Assembly (NCBI GenBank): GCA_002336485.1
Contig: DDCZ01000084.1
Coordinates: 1 to 61,476 of the forward strand
DNA: 61,476 nucleotides
Reading direction: 5' to 3'
Origin: Flavobacteriales bacterium UBA1993
GTDB taxonomy: Bacteria > Bacteroidota > Bacteroidia > Flavobacteriales_G > Salibacteraceae
Under the pieces are notes generated by a model that was not told the origin of the DNA, ran no database searches, and worked only from the letters and a program-made list of their open reading frames with translations. Both the position numbers and the translations under genes were made by a program. Shown piece after piece: positions 36,950 through 45,125 of the stretch. Position 1 is the stretch's first letter. Each line of letters starts with the position of its first letter.

Positions 36950-37834
36950 TTATATCAGGTAAAAAAGTTGAACTACCGGCAGATAAACAAACGAAGCGAA
37001 CATGAGTTTAAGGGCTGACTCATCTGTTCGTTTTCGATATAGATCGATTGCATACCACGTAAAGGCCAGCCCGGCCAATGTGACCAAGACCATACGCAAC
37101 GCATCCATTCCTGTAAAGATGATCGGAGTAAGACTAATTGGTATGAGGAAAATCGTGTAAAGCAAAATATACATGGCTGAAATTTGCCCCTTGCCTTGAG
37201 CCGTGGGCAATAATTTAAAGCCGGCTTTCGCGTAATCGTCATTTGCCTTCCAAGCTATAGCCCAGAAGTGTGGAAATTGCCACATGAATTGCGCAGCGAA
37301 GAGCACTCCCGGTATTAACCCGAAATCACCAGTCGCTGCTACATAACCAAGCATAGGTGGTATCGCTCCAGGAAAAGCCCCAACAAATACGGCAATTGGG
37401 CCAACACGCTTAAGCGGTGTATATGCGGCCACATAGAGAAATAGGGCGAGTGCGCCTAGGATTCCACTTAATGGATTTAACCCGAACCAAAGAATCAGTA
37501 ATCCGAAAAAACCAGTGAGCGAGGCAACGATCAGTGCTTCTGGCACCTCCATTCTTCCATCGGGAATTGGTCGGTCTGCCGTGCGATTCATTAGCTTATC
37601 TAAGTCACGCTCGATGACTTGGTTAAACGCGTTTGACGATCCTGTCACCAAAAAACCACCTGTGATTAACCAAAGAAGGTGCACGGTATTGATGCCTTCG
37701 GCACCTACGGCAAAAAAGTATCCTGTTAACGCGCTAAAAACTACGAGGGATGCCAACCGCAGCTTTGTTAGTAGGGCATAATCACTAAGCTTGGATAACA
37801 GGGAAAATTTCAAAGTCGCGGAACGGGCTTTCAT
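36950..37834 (-). CDS. ctaB: Heme O synthase (protoheme IX farnesyltransferase) CtaB/CyoE
   Basis: The enzyme adds a farnesyl group to heme b to make heme O for the oxidase. ATG 37834 gives 294 residues; a TTG four codons earlier is less likely. UbiA-fold membrane protein with the two Asp motifs: NAFNQVIERDLDKLMNRTADR (about residues 80-100; first motif) and WKANDDYAKAGFKLLP (second motif). PFVGAFPGAIPPMLGY-type residues (VFVGAFPGAIPPMLGY) are also conserved. It heads the oxidase block. Confidence 0.95.
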   Translation of the reverse strand: MKARSATLKFSLLSKLSDYALLTKLRLASLVVFSALTGYFFAVGAEGINTVHLLWLITGGFLVTGSSNAFNQVIERDLDKLMNRTADRPIPDGRMEVPEALIVASLTGFFGLLILWFGLNPLSGILGALALFLYVAAYTPLKRVGPIAVFVGAFPGAIPPMLGYVAATGDFGLIPGVLFAAQFMWQFPHFWAIAWKANDDYAKAGFKLLPTAQGKGQISAMYILLYTIFLIPISLTPIIFTGMDALRMVLVTLAGLAFTWYAIDLYRKRTDESALKLMFASFVYLPVVQLFYLI

Positions 37835-37896
37835 TTGCAGCGGCAAATGTACTCACCATCTACTGAAAATAGCCAAGACTCGTTCTAAATTTCACC

Positions 37897-37904
37897 TACG
37901 TTTG
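37897..37904 (+). promoter_or_regulatory. -7 element directly before hemW (possibly leaderless)
   Basis: TACGTTTG matches TAnnTTTG perfectly. Its last base is 6 bp from the ATG at 37910, so transcription would be expected to start at or next to the start codon. No clear -33 TTG is visible. Confidence 0.45.
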
Positions 37905-37909
37905 AAGCA

Positions 37910-39031
37910 ATGTATGGTATCTACATCCACATTCCGTTTTGTAAGCAAGCATGCAGCTATTGTGATTTCCACTTCTCGACCAATCAGAAACTTCAAACGG
38001 ATTTAACCTCGGCCCTTTGCGCGGAAATTGAATCGCGGCAAAATGAGTTGACTACAGATTTAGACACTATCTACTTTGGTGGCGGCTCTCCTTCCATTCT
38101 CACAAACACGAATCTGAGTTTGATATTCACAGCTCTACGGGGCTCTTTTGATCTCAGCAAGGTGCGCGAAATCACCCTCGAATCCAACCCAGATGATCAT
38201 TCAGCAGCGCAGCTCGATTTTTGGAGGAGCTTAGGAATTAATCGCCTGAGCATTGGCATTCAATCCTTTATTGAACGTGATCTAACCCTAATGAATCGAG
38301 CACACACCGCCGCCGAGGCTGGGGATTGTGTGGTAAACGCAAAAAGAGCTGGATTCGAAAAATTAACCATTGACCTTATTTATGGAATCCCGAATCAAAG
38401 CTTAGCGGAATGGGAAGAGAACATCAGACGAGCGATTGATCTAAACACAGATCACATAAGCGCCTACTGCCTGACAATAGAAGACAAAACAGCGCTAAGC
38501 CATCAAATAAAAAAAGGTGACTTGATCGAAAAGTCTGATGAAGATATTGAGGCTGAATATCTTCTTTTATGCAAGTTGCTAGCGGCTGCAGGTTTTGACC
38601 ACTATGAGATTTCAAATTTTGCAAAACCCGGCAAGGCCGCATTGCACAACAGCGCCTATTGGTCCGGGGCCGCATACGTTGGCATTGGCCCTTCAGCTCA
38701 CTCATTCGATGGACATAATGTGCGCAGATGGAATGTTTCAAACAATGCCGTTTACACTCGGGCAATGCACCAGAACAATCCAAATGTAGAATCAGAAATG
38801 CTTAGCGAAATGGAGCGATTTAATGAGCGGCTTATGACTTTGCTTCGCACGAAAAAAGGGTTTAATTATTCGAGTGAATCTAAAAAACTCCAGGTAGCTC
38901 TGGAGAAGAACATGCATGAGCTTTCGAAAAGTGATTCTGCTCTTATTGTTTGTCATAATCGCAATATTCATATCCCTGAAACGAATTGGTTATTCACCGA
39001 TAGAATTATTCGTGCCTTGATATTGGCTTAA
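37910..39031 (+). CDS. hemW: Radical SAM heme chaperone HemW
   Basis: The 373-residue protein has the radical-SAM cluster motif CKQACSYCDF (CxxxCxxC) at residues 11-20, within GIYIHIPFCKQACSYC. The glycine-rich SAM motif is IYFGGGSPSIL. Further motifs are SIGIQSF and DLIYGIPNQSLAEW. Family members once annotated as oxygen-independent coproporphyrinogen oxidase are mostly HemW heme chaperones; the absence of the extra N-terminal cysteine of HemN favours HemW. It diverges from ctaB, so two heme-linked genes share this control region. Confidence 0.93.
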   Translation: MYGIYIHIPFCKQACSYCDFHFSTNQKLQTDLTSALCAEIESRQNELTTDLDTIYFGGGSPSILTNTNLSLIFTALRGSFDLSKVREITLESNPDDHSAAQLDFWRSLGINRLSIGIQSFIERDLTLMNRAHTAAEAGDCVVNAKRAGFEKLTIDLIYGIPNQSLAEWEENIRRAIDLNTDHISAYCLTIEDKTALSHQIKKGDLIEKSDEDIEAEYLLLCKLLAAAGFDHYEISNFAKPGKAALHNSAYWSGAAYVGIGPSAHSFDGHNVRRWNVSNNAVYTRAMHQNNPNVESEMLSEMERFNERLMTLLRTKKGFNYSSESKKLQVALEKNMHELSKSDSALIVCHNRNIHIPETNWLFTDRIIRALILA

Positions 39032-39048
39032 CTTTCCTAAAATTGAGT

Positions 39049-39753
39049 ATGAATTTCAAAGACGGCATCGATATCTCCATTCCCTTTCGCACAACACCAT
39101 CGGCCACATCGGCTTGGTATGTGGGGCCAATCACCATTGAACCGGTAAGAGGAGAAGATTTTGTTGGTTCGGTGAAAGAAGGAGGTTCAGTCAACTTCCG
39201 AGACGTCACACTAAATCCGCATGGAAACGGCACGCACACGGAATGTGTTGGCCATATTTCTCCTGAATGTCAAAGCATCAACCAGCATTTAACCCGATGG
39301 ATGTTTGAGGCGATTTTGATAACGATTGAGCCTAGCAAACGAGGCGAAGATTTAGTGATTACAAAAGCGCAGATCATTCAAGCGCTTAGCGAACGCATTC
39401 CAGAGGCCCTCGTTCTTAGAACAGTTCCAAACACAAGCGGAAAACTCCATCACAACTATAGCGATACAAATCCCGCATATTTAGATTGGGAAGCAGCGGC
39501 GTGGATGGCCGAGGTAGGCATCGATCATTTGCTATTGGATCTTCCTTCTGTGGATCGTGAAGTTGACGAAGGCGAACTGAAGGCGCATCGTGCATTTTGG
39601 AATTATCCTCAAGCGCCCCGACTGAACGCCACCATAACAGAGTTAATATTCGTTCCAGACCACGTTATAGATGGCGAATACACCTTGAACCTGCAGGTGG
39701 CTCCAATCGAAAACGATGCTGCACCAAGTCGGCCCGTTCTATATCCCAAATAA
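39049..39753 (+). CDS. Cyclase-family metal-dependent hydrolase (kynurenine formamidase-like)
   Basis: The 234-residue protein from ATG 39049 has the cyclase-family metal motif in the form HGNGTHTECVGHI (consensus HGGTHxDxPxH), with Glu where Asp is usual. HAFW-like (KAHRAFWNYPQAPR) and a C-terminal LNLQVAPIENDAAPSRP follow the family pattern. It probably hydrolyses a small amide or lactone; the substrate is unknown. It follows hemW by 17 bp. Confidence 0.85.
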   Translation: MNFKDGIDISIPFRTTPSATSAWYVGPITIEPVRGEDFVGSVKEGGSVNFRDVTLNPHGNGTHTECVGHISPECQSINQHLTRWMFEAILITIEPSKRGEDLVITKAQIIQALSERIPEALVLRTVPNTSGKLHHNYSDTNPAYLDWEAAAWMAEVGIDHLLLDLPSVDREVDEGELKAHRAFWNYPQAPRLNATITELIFVPDHVIDGEYTLNLQVAPIENDAAPSRPVLYPK

Positions 39754-39825
39754 ATAAGTTCTATTTCCCGTTATTTTTCAAATAAAATTTTACAATTTTC
39801 GCAATTCACAAAATTTAAATTGGAT

Positions 39826-40305
39826 ATGGCGCGACAAATGGACGAAACCGATCATAAAATACTGAAAACACTTCAGGAGCGTGGCCGTATATCAAACATC
39901 GATTTAAGTAAGGAAATTGAGCTATCTCCTGCACCTACATTGGAAAGAGTTAGGAAGCTGGAAAAGCAACGTGTCATTGAAGGATATCATGCCCATGTGA
40001 ATTTGGGGAAAATGGGAATCACCATAAAAGCATTGATTCAAGTCACATTGCTAAGGCAACAAGGCATCAATATTCACAAATTCATCGAGGCCATTATGCA
40101 AATCCCAGAGGTAACCGAATGCTACCAAGTTACGGGCGACTATGACTATTTACTCCGTGTGCTTACTACGGATATCGAAGCGCTTGATAAGCTGATTACG
40201 GATAGGATTAGCAAGATTCCAGAATTAGGACAGATAAAATCTCACATAATTCTCAGTGAAATCAAACACTCTCGCGTTGTTCCGAATCTTCGACCTGCCG
40301 AATGA
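39826..40305 (+). CDS. Lrp/AsnC-family transcriptional regulator
   Basis: The 159-residue protein from ATG 39826 has an N-terminal helix-turn-helix (DETDHKILKTLQERGRISN, then LSKEIELSPAPTLERVRKLE). A C-terminal RAM ligand-binding domain follows (VTECYQVTGDYDYLLRVLT). It is probably an amino-acid-responsive regulator. It overlaps the next gene by 4 bp. The AT-rich 72 bp upstream contains no strong promoter match. Confidence 0.93.
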   Translation: MARQMDETDHKILKTLQERGRISNIDLSKEIELSPAPTLERVRKLEKQRVIEGYHAHVNLGKMGITIKALIQVTLLRQQGINIHKFIEAIMQIPEVTECYQVTGDYDYLLRVLTTDIEALDKLITDRISKIPELGQIKSHIILSEIKHSRVVPNLRPAE

Positions 40306-40661
40306 ACGTTGAATCGTTTAGAGAATATTGCATTTCAAAAAAAGGAGTGACCGAGGAATTGCCCTTTGGGCCAGATACACTGGTATTTAAGGTCATGAAC
40401 AAAATGTTCGCGCTTTCAGCTATTGATAATTTTAGCGGTTTTAATGCAAAGTGTGACCCAGAAAGAGCTGTAGAATTACGCGGTGCGTATTCGGCCATAC
40501 GGCCCGGTTTTCACATGAATAAGAAACACTGGAACACGATTGACTGCGATGGCTCCCTCCCCGATTCATTGATTTACGAACTCATAGATCATTCGTATGA
40601 ACTCGTTATCGAGTCGTTGCCAAAAAAAGTGCGCACTGAACTCGCAGAAATGCAAGATTAG
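40302..40661 (+). CDS. MmcQ/YjbR-family protein
   Basis: The 119-residue protein matches the YjbR fold: NVESFREYCISKKGVTEELP, LPFGPDTLVFKVMNKMFALS, then GYSAIRPGFHMNKKHWNTI-type residues (AIRPGFHMNKKHWNTIDCDG). Members adopt a CyaY-like double-wing fold and are called DNA-binding, but function is not established. Its ATG overlaps the stop of the Lrp gene. Confidence 0.9.
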   Translation: MNVESFREYCISKKGVTEELPFGPDTLVFKVMNKMFALSAIDNFSGFNAKCDPERAVELRGAYSAIRPGFHMNKKHWNTIDCDGSLPDSLIYELIDHSYELVIESLPKKVRTELAEMQD

Positions 40662-40711
40662 TCGCACCTATTCTGCTCCGCGTTCTTTCCTTTGTGGTCT
40701 AAACTATTTGT

Positions 40712-41284
40712 ATGAAGCGCATTCTCTCCCTCTTCGTTAAGTACTTCGTTCGAGGCATAGTTTTCCTCGTTCCGGTTGCGGCTACAGCTTATGTCGTAAT
40801 ACAAGCCTTCATTTATATCGACGGCATCATCCCATATGACGTGCCTGGCTTAGGGCTACTCACACTTGTTGCTACCCTCACCTTATTTGGAGTTTTGGCA
40901 AGTACCGTTTTGGCTCAGCCCTTTATTTTTTGGGGCAATCAACTCTTAGGAAGCTCCCCATTAATAAAGACAATATATACGTCCGTAAAGGATTTGATAT
41001 CTGCGTTTGTAGGCACACAAAAGCGATTTGACCAACCCGTTTTGGTGAAAATGTATGAGAATGCGACGGTTCAAAAATTGGGCTTCATGACAAGTAATGA
41101 CCTAAGCGATCTTGGTATAGAAAGCGACCAGGTTGCGGTTTACCTACCACACAGCTACGCCTTTTCGGGAAACCTATTTATAGTACCGGCGGCAAACATT
41201 ACATTATTGGATGCATCAGCTGCTGACATCATGAAGTTTATAGTTAGTGGCGGGGTGAGTAAAATCGGGGAAACCGGAGAGTGA
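40712..41284 (+). CDS. DUF502 family membrane protein
   Basis: The 190-residue protein has two N-terminal membrane segments (FVRGIVFLVPVAATAYVVIQ and LLTLVATLTLFGVLASTVL). The family motifs PLIKTIYTSVKDLISAF and VAVYLPHSYAFSGNLFIVP follow. DUF502 proteins are widespread inner-membrane proteins of unknown role. The stop overlaps the GTG start of the next gene by 4 bp. Confidence 0.9.
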   Translation: MKRILSLFVKYFVRGIVFLVPVAATAYVVIQAFIYIDGIIPYDVPGLGLLTLVATLTLFGVLASTVLAQPFIFWGNQLLGSSPLIKTIYTSVKDLISAFVGTQKRFDQPVLVKMYENATVQKLGFMTSNDLSDLGIESDQVAVYLPHSYAFSGNLFIVPAANITLLDASAADIMKFIVSGGVSKIGETGE

Positions 41285-42165
41285 CTTGGCGCAACTTTTT
41301 CTTGACCCACAAGCATCAGATTAGCCTACATGGTGTAATTTTTCTTTGGGGCTTTACGGGGATTTTAGGAAAGCTTATTTCTATTCCATCCATCAGCATT
41401 GTTTGGTGGCGCATGACGATCGCACTTTTAGGCCTCCTTGCCTTTTTGGTTATCACCAAAAGAACGATACGAACATCCCCTAAAAAAGCACTCATGTACC
41501 TCACTACTGGGGCGATAACTGCCGCGCATTGGGCCTTTTTCTTTGAAGCGATAAAAGTTTCGAATGTCTCTATCACCTTAACCACATTGGCATCAACCTC
41601 TTTGTTTGTTGCTTTGATAGAGCCCATTTTTTTCAGGCGGAAAATTATTGGATACGAAGTGCTGTTTGGCTTGGTCACCCTCGCAGGTTTAGCTATAATT
41701 TTTCAAGCCGAATCGGAATATTCCATGGGTGTTTTGCTAGCATTGGCATCAGCAGTGCTAGCTGCTATTTTCGGCACTCTTAATGGTGTTTTTGTAAAAA
41801 ACGATCGCCCGACAGTCATTACAACCTACGAAATGCTTGGTGGCGTAATTGGCCTTTCCATTTACTACTTGATCGTGGATCAACCATTTATTATTCCAAA
41901 CGGAATAGATTGGATTTGGATACTAATTCTTGGCCTCGTTTGTACATCGATGGCGTTTGTGGTGAGCATAGAAGTAATGAAAACGCTAAGCCCGTTTACT
42001 GTGAGTATCAGCATTAATATGGAGCCAATTTATGCGATTTTCTTCGCGCTAATTATATTCCAAGACGATGAGTTTATGAGCCCACTCTTCTATCTGGGCG
42101 GCCTTATTGTAATGTCCACGATCTTTCTAAATAGTTACATCAAACGCAAGCGAACCAACGCGTAG
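41281..42165 (+). CDS. EamA/DMT-family transporter
   Basis: The 294-residue protein has ten predicted membrane segments in two EamA repeats (GVIFLWGFTGILGKLISIPS... and GVLLALASAVLAAIFGTLNG...). The start is GTG 41281, overlapping the DUF502 stop. Such permeases export metabolites or amino acids; the substrate cannot be told. It ends one base from the stop of the convergent PKD protein. Confidence 0.92.
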   Translation: MTWRNFFLTHKHQISLHGVIFLWGFTGILGKLISIPSISIVWWRMTIALLGLLAFLVITKRTIRTSPKKALMYLTTGAITAAHWAFFFEAIKVSNVSITLTTLASTSLFVALIEPIFFRRKIIGYEVLFGLVTLAGLAIIFQAESEYSMGVLLALASAVLAAIFGTLNGVFVKNDRPTVITTYEMLGGVIGLSIYYLIVDQPFIIPNGIDWIWILILGLVCTSMAFVVSIEVMKTLSPFTVSISINMEPIYAIFFALIIFQDDEFMSPLFYLGGLIVMSTIFLNSYIKRKRTNA

Positions 42166-42166
42166 A

Positions 42167-43720
42167 TTATTCTATTAGTACACGCTTGGTTACAACGGGT
42201 ATGTCCTCTCCTGAAATTTGCATAATGTAGGCGCCTGTGGCTAGATTCAATCGAAACGGAACACGTCCATTTTCGGCCTCGATTTGAGCGGAATAAACCA
42301 AACGACCACCAAGATCCAAGATGCGAACCTCAAGCGTCTTAGACTCAAGTTGAGTTGGCAATTTCAAGGCGAAGCGTCCGTGATTCGGATTGGGAATCAA
42401 CTTGAAGTCCGTGCTCGAAACGGCAGTTTCCACACTCAATGGGTAAACCGATATGGACTGGCATGTTTTGCCACACTCATTTCCTTCGTCGTAGGTGATT
42501 AAACACACATTGTACGTTCCAGGAGCGTTATACGTGTAGGAAGGTTGAGGAAAAGCAGACGTATTGCCATCACCGAAATCCCATAAGACAGAAGTAACGT
42601 TGCCAATTATGGTCGTATTCACGAACGTATATGCGTTTGTTGCATTAAAACTGTAAGTGAAGGTCGGCTCGCATGTATACTCCTTGACGTCAATAAACTC
42701 ACAATACGTGTCAGTGCAAAAAGGAAACGGACTCAAAGTAGTGACGCAAACCTCATATGTTCCAGGTGCAGCAAATGTGTGCACCGGGTTTTCTTCAAAA
42801 CCAATTCCCGACCCATCTCCAAAGTCCCAAGTATTGATTAAACCACCAGTAGATAGGTTTGTGAAGGTCAATTCAAGCTGATTTTCAGTGTATTTATAGT
42901 CTGCATCACAGCCTCCTCCTCCACCGCCGCCATCCTCAACGGTCACAAATTTACACGTTTCATCATCGCAACTGAAGTTTACTGAGTCATACATTACAAG
43001 GCAAACCTCATATGTTCCTCCAGTAAAGTAGGTATATGTTGGATCGAAGTCCTCTGATGTTCCGAAACCATCACCAAAATCCCAATACACGGCGTTGTAA
43101 TTACCCGTTGACTCATCCGTAAAGTCCACTGTTAGATCATCATCAGAATAGCTGAATGCCGCATCGCACGGAGTGTCATCAGCATAAACTTCATAGCACG
43201 TACTATCGCATAACGTGTCGTTACTATAGAGCGAAAGACAAATAGTATAATACCCATTTGCGGAATAAGAATGAGTCGGATTAGCGCTATTCGATCCGTT
43301 ACCATCCCCGTAGTCGTACCAAAGAGAATCGTAATCACCTAATGACTCGTTGTAGACTTCAAGGTCGAGCCCATCCAAGTACGGGTCAAATGCTGCCATG
43401 CATGTCGCTCCGCCTAAATAGAGCGTGTCGCAATACTCGTCAAAGCAATTAAAGTTCATCGTGTCCATGATGAACTGACACGCTATGTAAATTCCTGGAT
43501 CATCGTAAGTATGTGCTGGGCTGCTGATGTTCGCATCGAAGTCTCCATCCCCATAATCATATTCAATGTAGTTATATGATCCTGTGGCTTGATTAGTGAA
43601 AAGAACGCCTAACCCACTAATCGTGGTGGTATACCCAGCGGCACACTGCGCATTCGAATTTGTGATAAACCCGAATATTCCAATGAGTGATAAGAGCGTG
43701 AGGCGTAAAGCGAAGTTCAT
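42167..43720 (-). CDS. Secreted PKD-repeat protein with T9SS sorting domain
   Basis: ATG 43720 gives 517 residues with a signal peptide (MNFALRLTLLSLIGIFGFIT, ending NSNAQ). Five PKD-type repeats follow, marked by YDYGDGDFD, YDYGDGNGS, WDFGDGFGT, WDFGDGSGI and WDFGDGNTS, each with paired cysteines. The last 80 residues form a type A T9SS C-terminal domain (LIPNPNHGRFALKLP ... ILDLGGRLVYSAQI ... GAYIMQISG ... KRVLIE). It is therefore predicted to be exported across the outer membrane and anchored or released. Function is probably adhesion or matrix binding. Confidence 0.92.
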   Translation of the reverse strand: MNFALRLTLLSLIGIFGFITNSNAQCAAGYTTTISGLGVLFTNQATGSYNYIEYDYGDGDFDANISSPAHTYDDPGIYIACQFIMDTMNFNCFDEYCDTLYLGGATCMAAFDPYLDGLDLEVYNESLGDYDSLWYDYGDGNGSNSANPTHSYSANGYYTICLSLYSNDTLCDSTCYEVYADDTPCDAAFSYSDDDLTVDFTDESTGNYNAVYWDFGDGFGTSEDFDPTYTYFTGGTYEVCLVMYDSVNFSCDDETCKFVTVEDGGGGGGGCDADYKYTENQLELTFTNLSTGGLINTWDFGDGSGIGFEENPVHTFAAPGTYEVCVTTLSPFPFCTDTYCEFIDVKEYTCEPTFTYSFNATNAYTFVNTTIIGNVTSVLWDFGDGNTSAFPQPSYTYNAPGTYNVCLITYDEGNECGKTCQSISVYPLSVETAVSSTDFKLIPNPNHGRFALKLPTQLESKTLEVRILDLGGRLVYSAQIEAENGRVPFRLNLATGAYIMQISGEDIPVVTKRVLIE

Positions 43721-43753
43721 GTTGAAGTATTTTGAATATCTACGTAACGTATG

Positions 43754-43761
43754 CAAAGATG
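43754..43761 (-). promoter_or_regulatory. -7-like element upstream of the PKD protein
   Basis: On the minus strand CATCTTTG (7/8 match to TAnnTTTG) is followed by CATACG and lies 33 bp before the ATG at 43720. It overlaps the longer in-frame extension of the gene, supporting the downstream start. Confidence 0.35.
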
Positions 43762-43852
43762 CAATGTTTGGTTGATTCATTGCATTGATATTAGGTTTTT
43801 TCAAAAACCACAGATAGACAATTACATAAATCCCTCAAGTGAAAGTGGCAGC

Positions 43853-44998
43853 CTACTGAAGCTCGCCAAATTCATACGCTTCCTTCAACATTTCATCCAA
43901 GTTAGCATCCCCTTGATTAGCCAGAATTATCGCCCCAATATTTGTGGATTTGTTGAACGCCATAATCGTAGCCACGCCCTGCTCACCTCCATCATGCCCC
44001 CAGAGTTCGAGGTCTTCATCCATTAAAAACATATGCAGACCAACCGTTGCATCAAGGTCTGGAATTTGGGGTGTCAACACTGTTTTCACCGTTTTTGGTT
44101 TGAGCAGGACATACCCATTTGAAACCCCATCATTGCAATATGCCTGAAAAAATCGGTGCATGTCGTAGGCTGTAGATCGTAATCCACCATTTGGATAATC
44201 CGTAAAGGTGTAATGCTCAATTTCCTCGTATTTCGTTAACACTCGATTGTAAGGCTGCACAATGACGCCGTCAATTTCACCCAATCGCCAAAAAGTGTTT
44301 GTCATCCCTAAGGGTGCAAAAATCTCCTCCTTACAGAAGTCGTTGAAGCTTCGACCCGAAATTTGTTCGACAAGCACGGCAATTAAGGCGCTTCCTATAT
44401 TGGAATATTCATGATCCTCGCCCGGCTCAAAATCATGAAAGTTTTCCTTTTTATCATAATACTCTCCACCTGGTACGAGGTAGTTTTCTAAAAAATAATC
44501 GAGCTCAACTGGACTATCTTTTCCATAATAATACTGCCCATCCAGAGCCGATCCATCAGCTATTCCAGAGGTATGGGTCAATAACATTCTGAAGGTTATC
44601 GGTGTTTCCGATCCCGGCACATTCACATCAAAGTCCAAATAATTGTTTATCGAATCATCCAGCACAAATTCGCCCTGATCGAACAATCTTAGAAGCGCGG
44701 CAGCGGTGATCGTCTTGGACATGGATGCCAACAAAAATGGATGCGAACCGCTTAGCAAGAGGTTGTCGTCGATATTCGCGTGACCTTCATACGACTCAAA
44801 CAGCACCTTGTCTTCCTTAAAAACCAATGTTGCCAGAGCCGGAATATTCTGAGTTTCCATTTCTTCAAGCAGGTAACTCTCAAGTTCTTCCTTGGTGTTT
44901 ATTGGCTCTTTATCCTTCTTACAACCCAGCGTAAGGAGAATGAAACAGGCGATTGAAAAACAAATGACTCTCGACATGAACTTTTGTTTGATGGACAT
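43853..44998 (-). CDS. Serine hydrolase lipoprotein, beta-lactamase class C fold
   Basis: The 381-residue protein has a lipoprotein signal with lipobox LTLGC (Cys at about residue 26; a start at ATG 44977 would give a shorter leader). The class C/esterase motifs are SMSK (in LLASMSKTITAAALL) and YSN (in HEYSNIGSALIAVLV). A late HDGGEQG replaces the KTG-like triad. It is probably an esterase or D-aminopeptidase-like enzyme on the periplasmic or outer membrane surface; no resistance role is implied. Confidence 0.9.
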   Translation of the reverse strand: MSIKQKFMSRVICFSIACFILLTLGCKKDKEPINTKEELESYLLEEMETQNIPALATLVFKEDKVLFESYEGHANIDDNLLLSGSHPFLLASMSKTITAAALLRLFDQGEFVLDDSINNYLDFDVNVPGSETPITFRMLLTHTSGIADGSALDGQYYYGKDSPVELDYFLENYLVPGGEYYDKKENFHDFEPGEDHEYSNIGSALIAVLVEQISGRSFNDFCKEEIFAPLGMTNTFWRLGEIDGVIVQPYNRVLTKYEEIEHYTFTDYPNGGLRSTAYDMHRFFQAYCNDGVSNGYVLLKPKTVKTVLTPQIPDLDATVGLHMFLMDEDLELWGHDGGEQGVATIMAFNKSTNIGAIILANQGDANLDEMLKEAYEFGELQ

Positions 44999-45112
44999 TC
45001 AATATTAGCGTAATTCAACGATTCGAATATTGTCAATTCAACTTTTTAGGTGGAACATTGTTTCCTGTTAAATGATCTATAAGATTTCAAGTTTCTAACC
45101 CGTTTCAACTTC

Positions 45113-45120
45113 TACTTTTG
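45113..45120 (+). promoter_or_regulatory. -7 element directly before ispG (possibly leaderless)
   Basis: TACTTTTG is a perfect TAnnTTTG match ending 6 bp before the ispG ATG (45126). The predicted transcript would begin at about the A of the ATG. No clear -33 TTG was found. Confidence 0.45.
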
Positions 45121-45125
45121 CCAGC

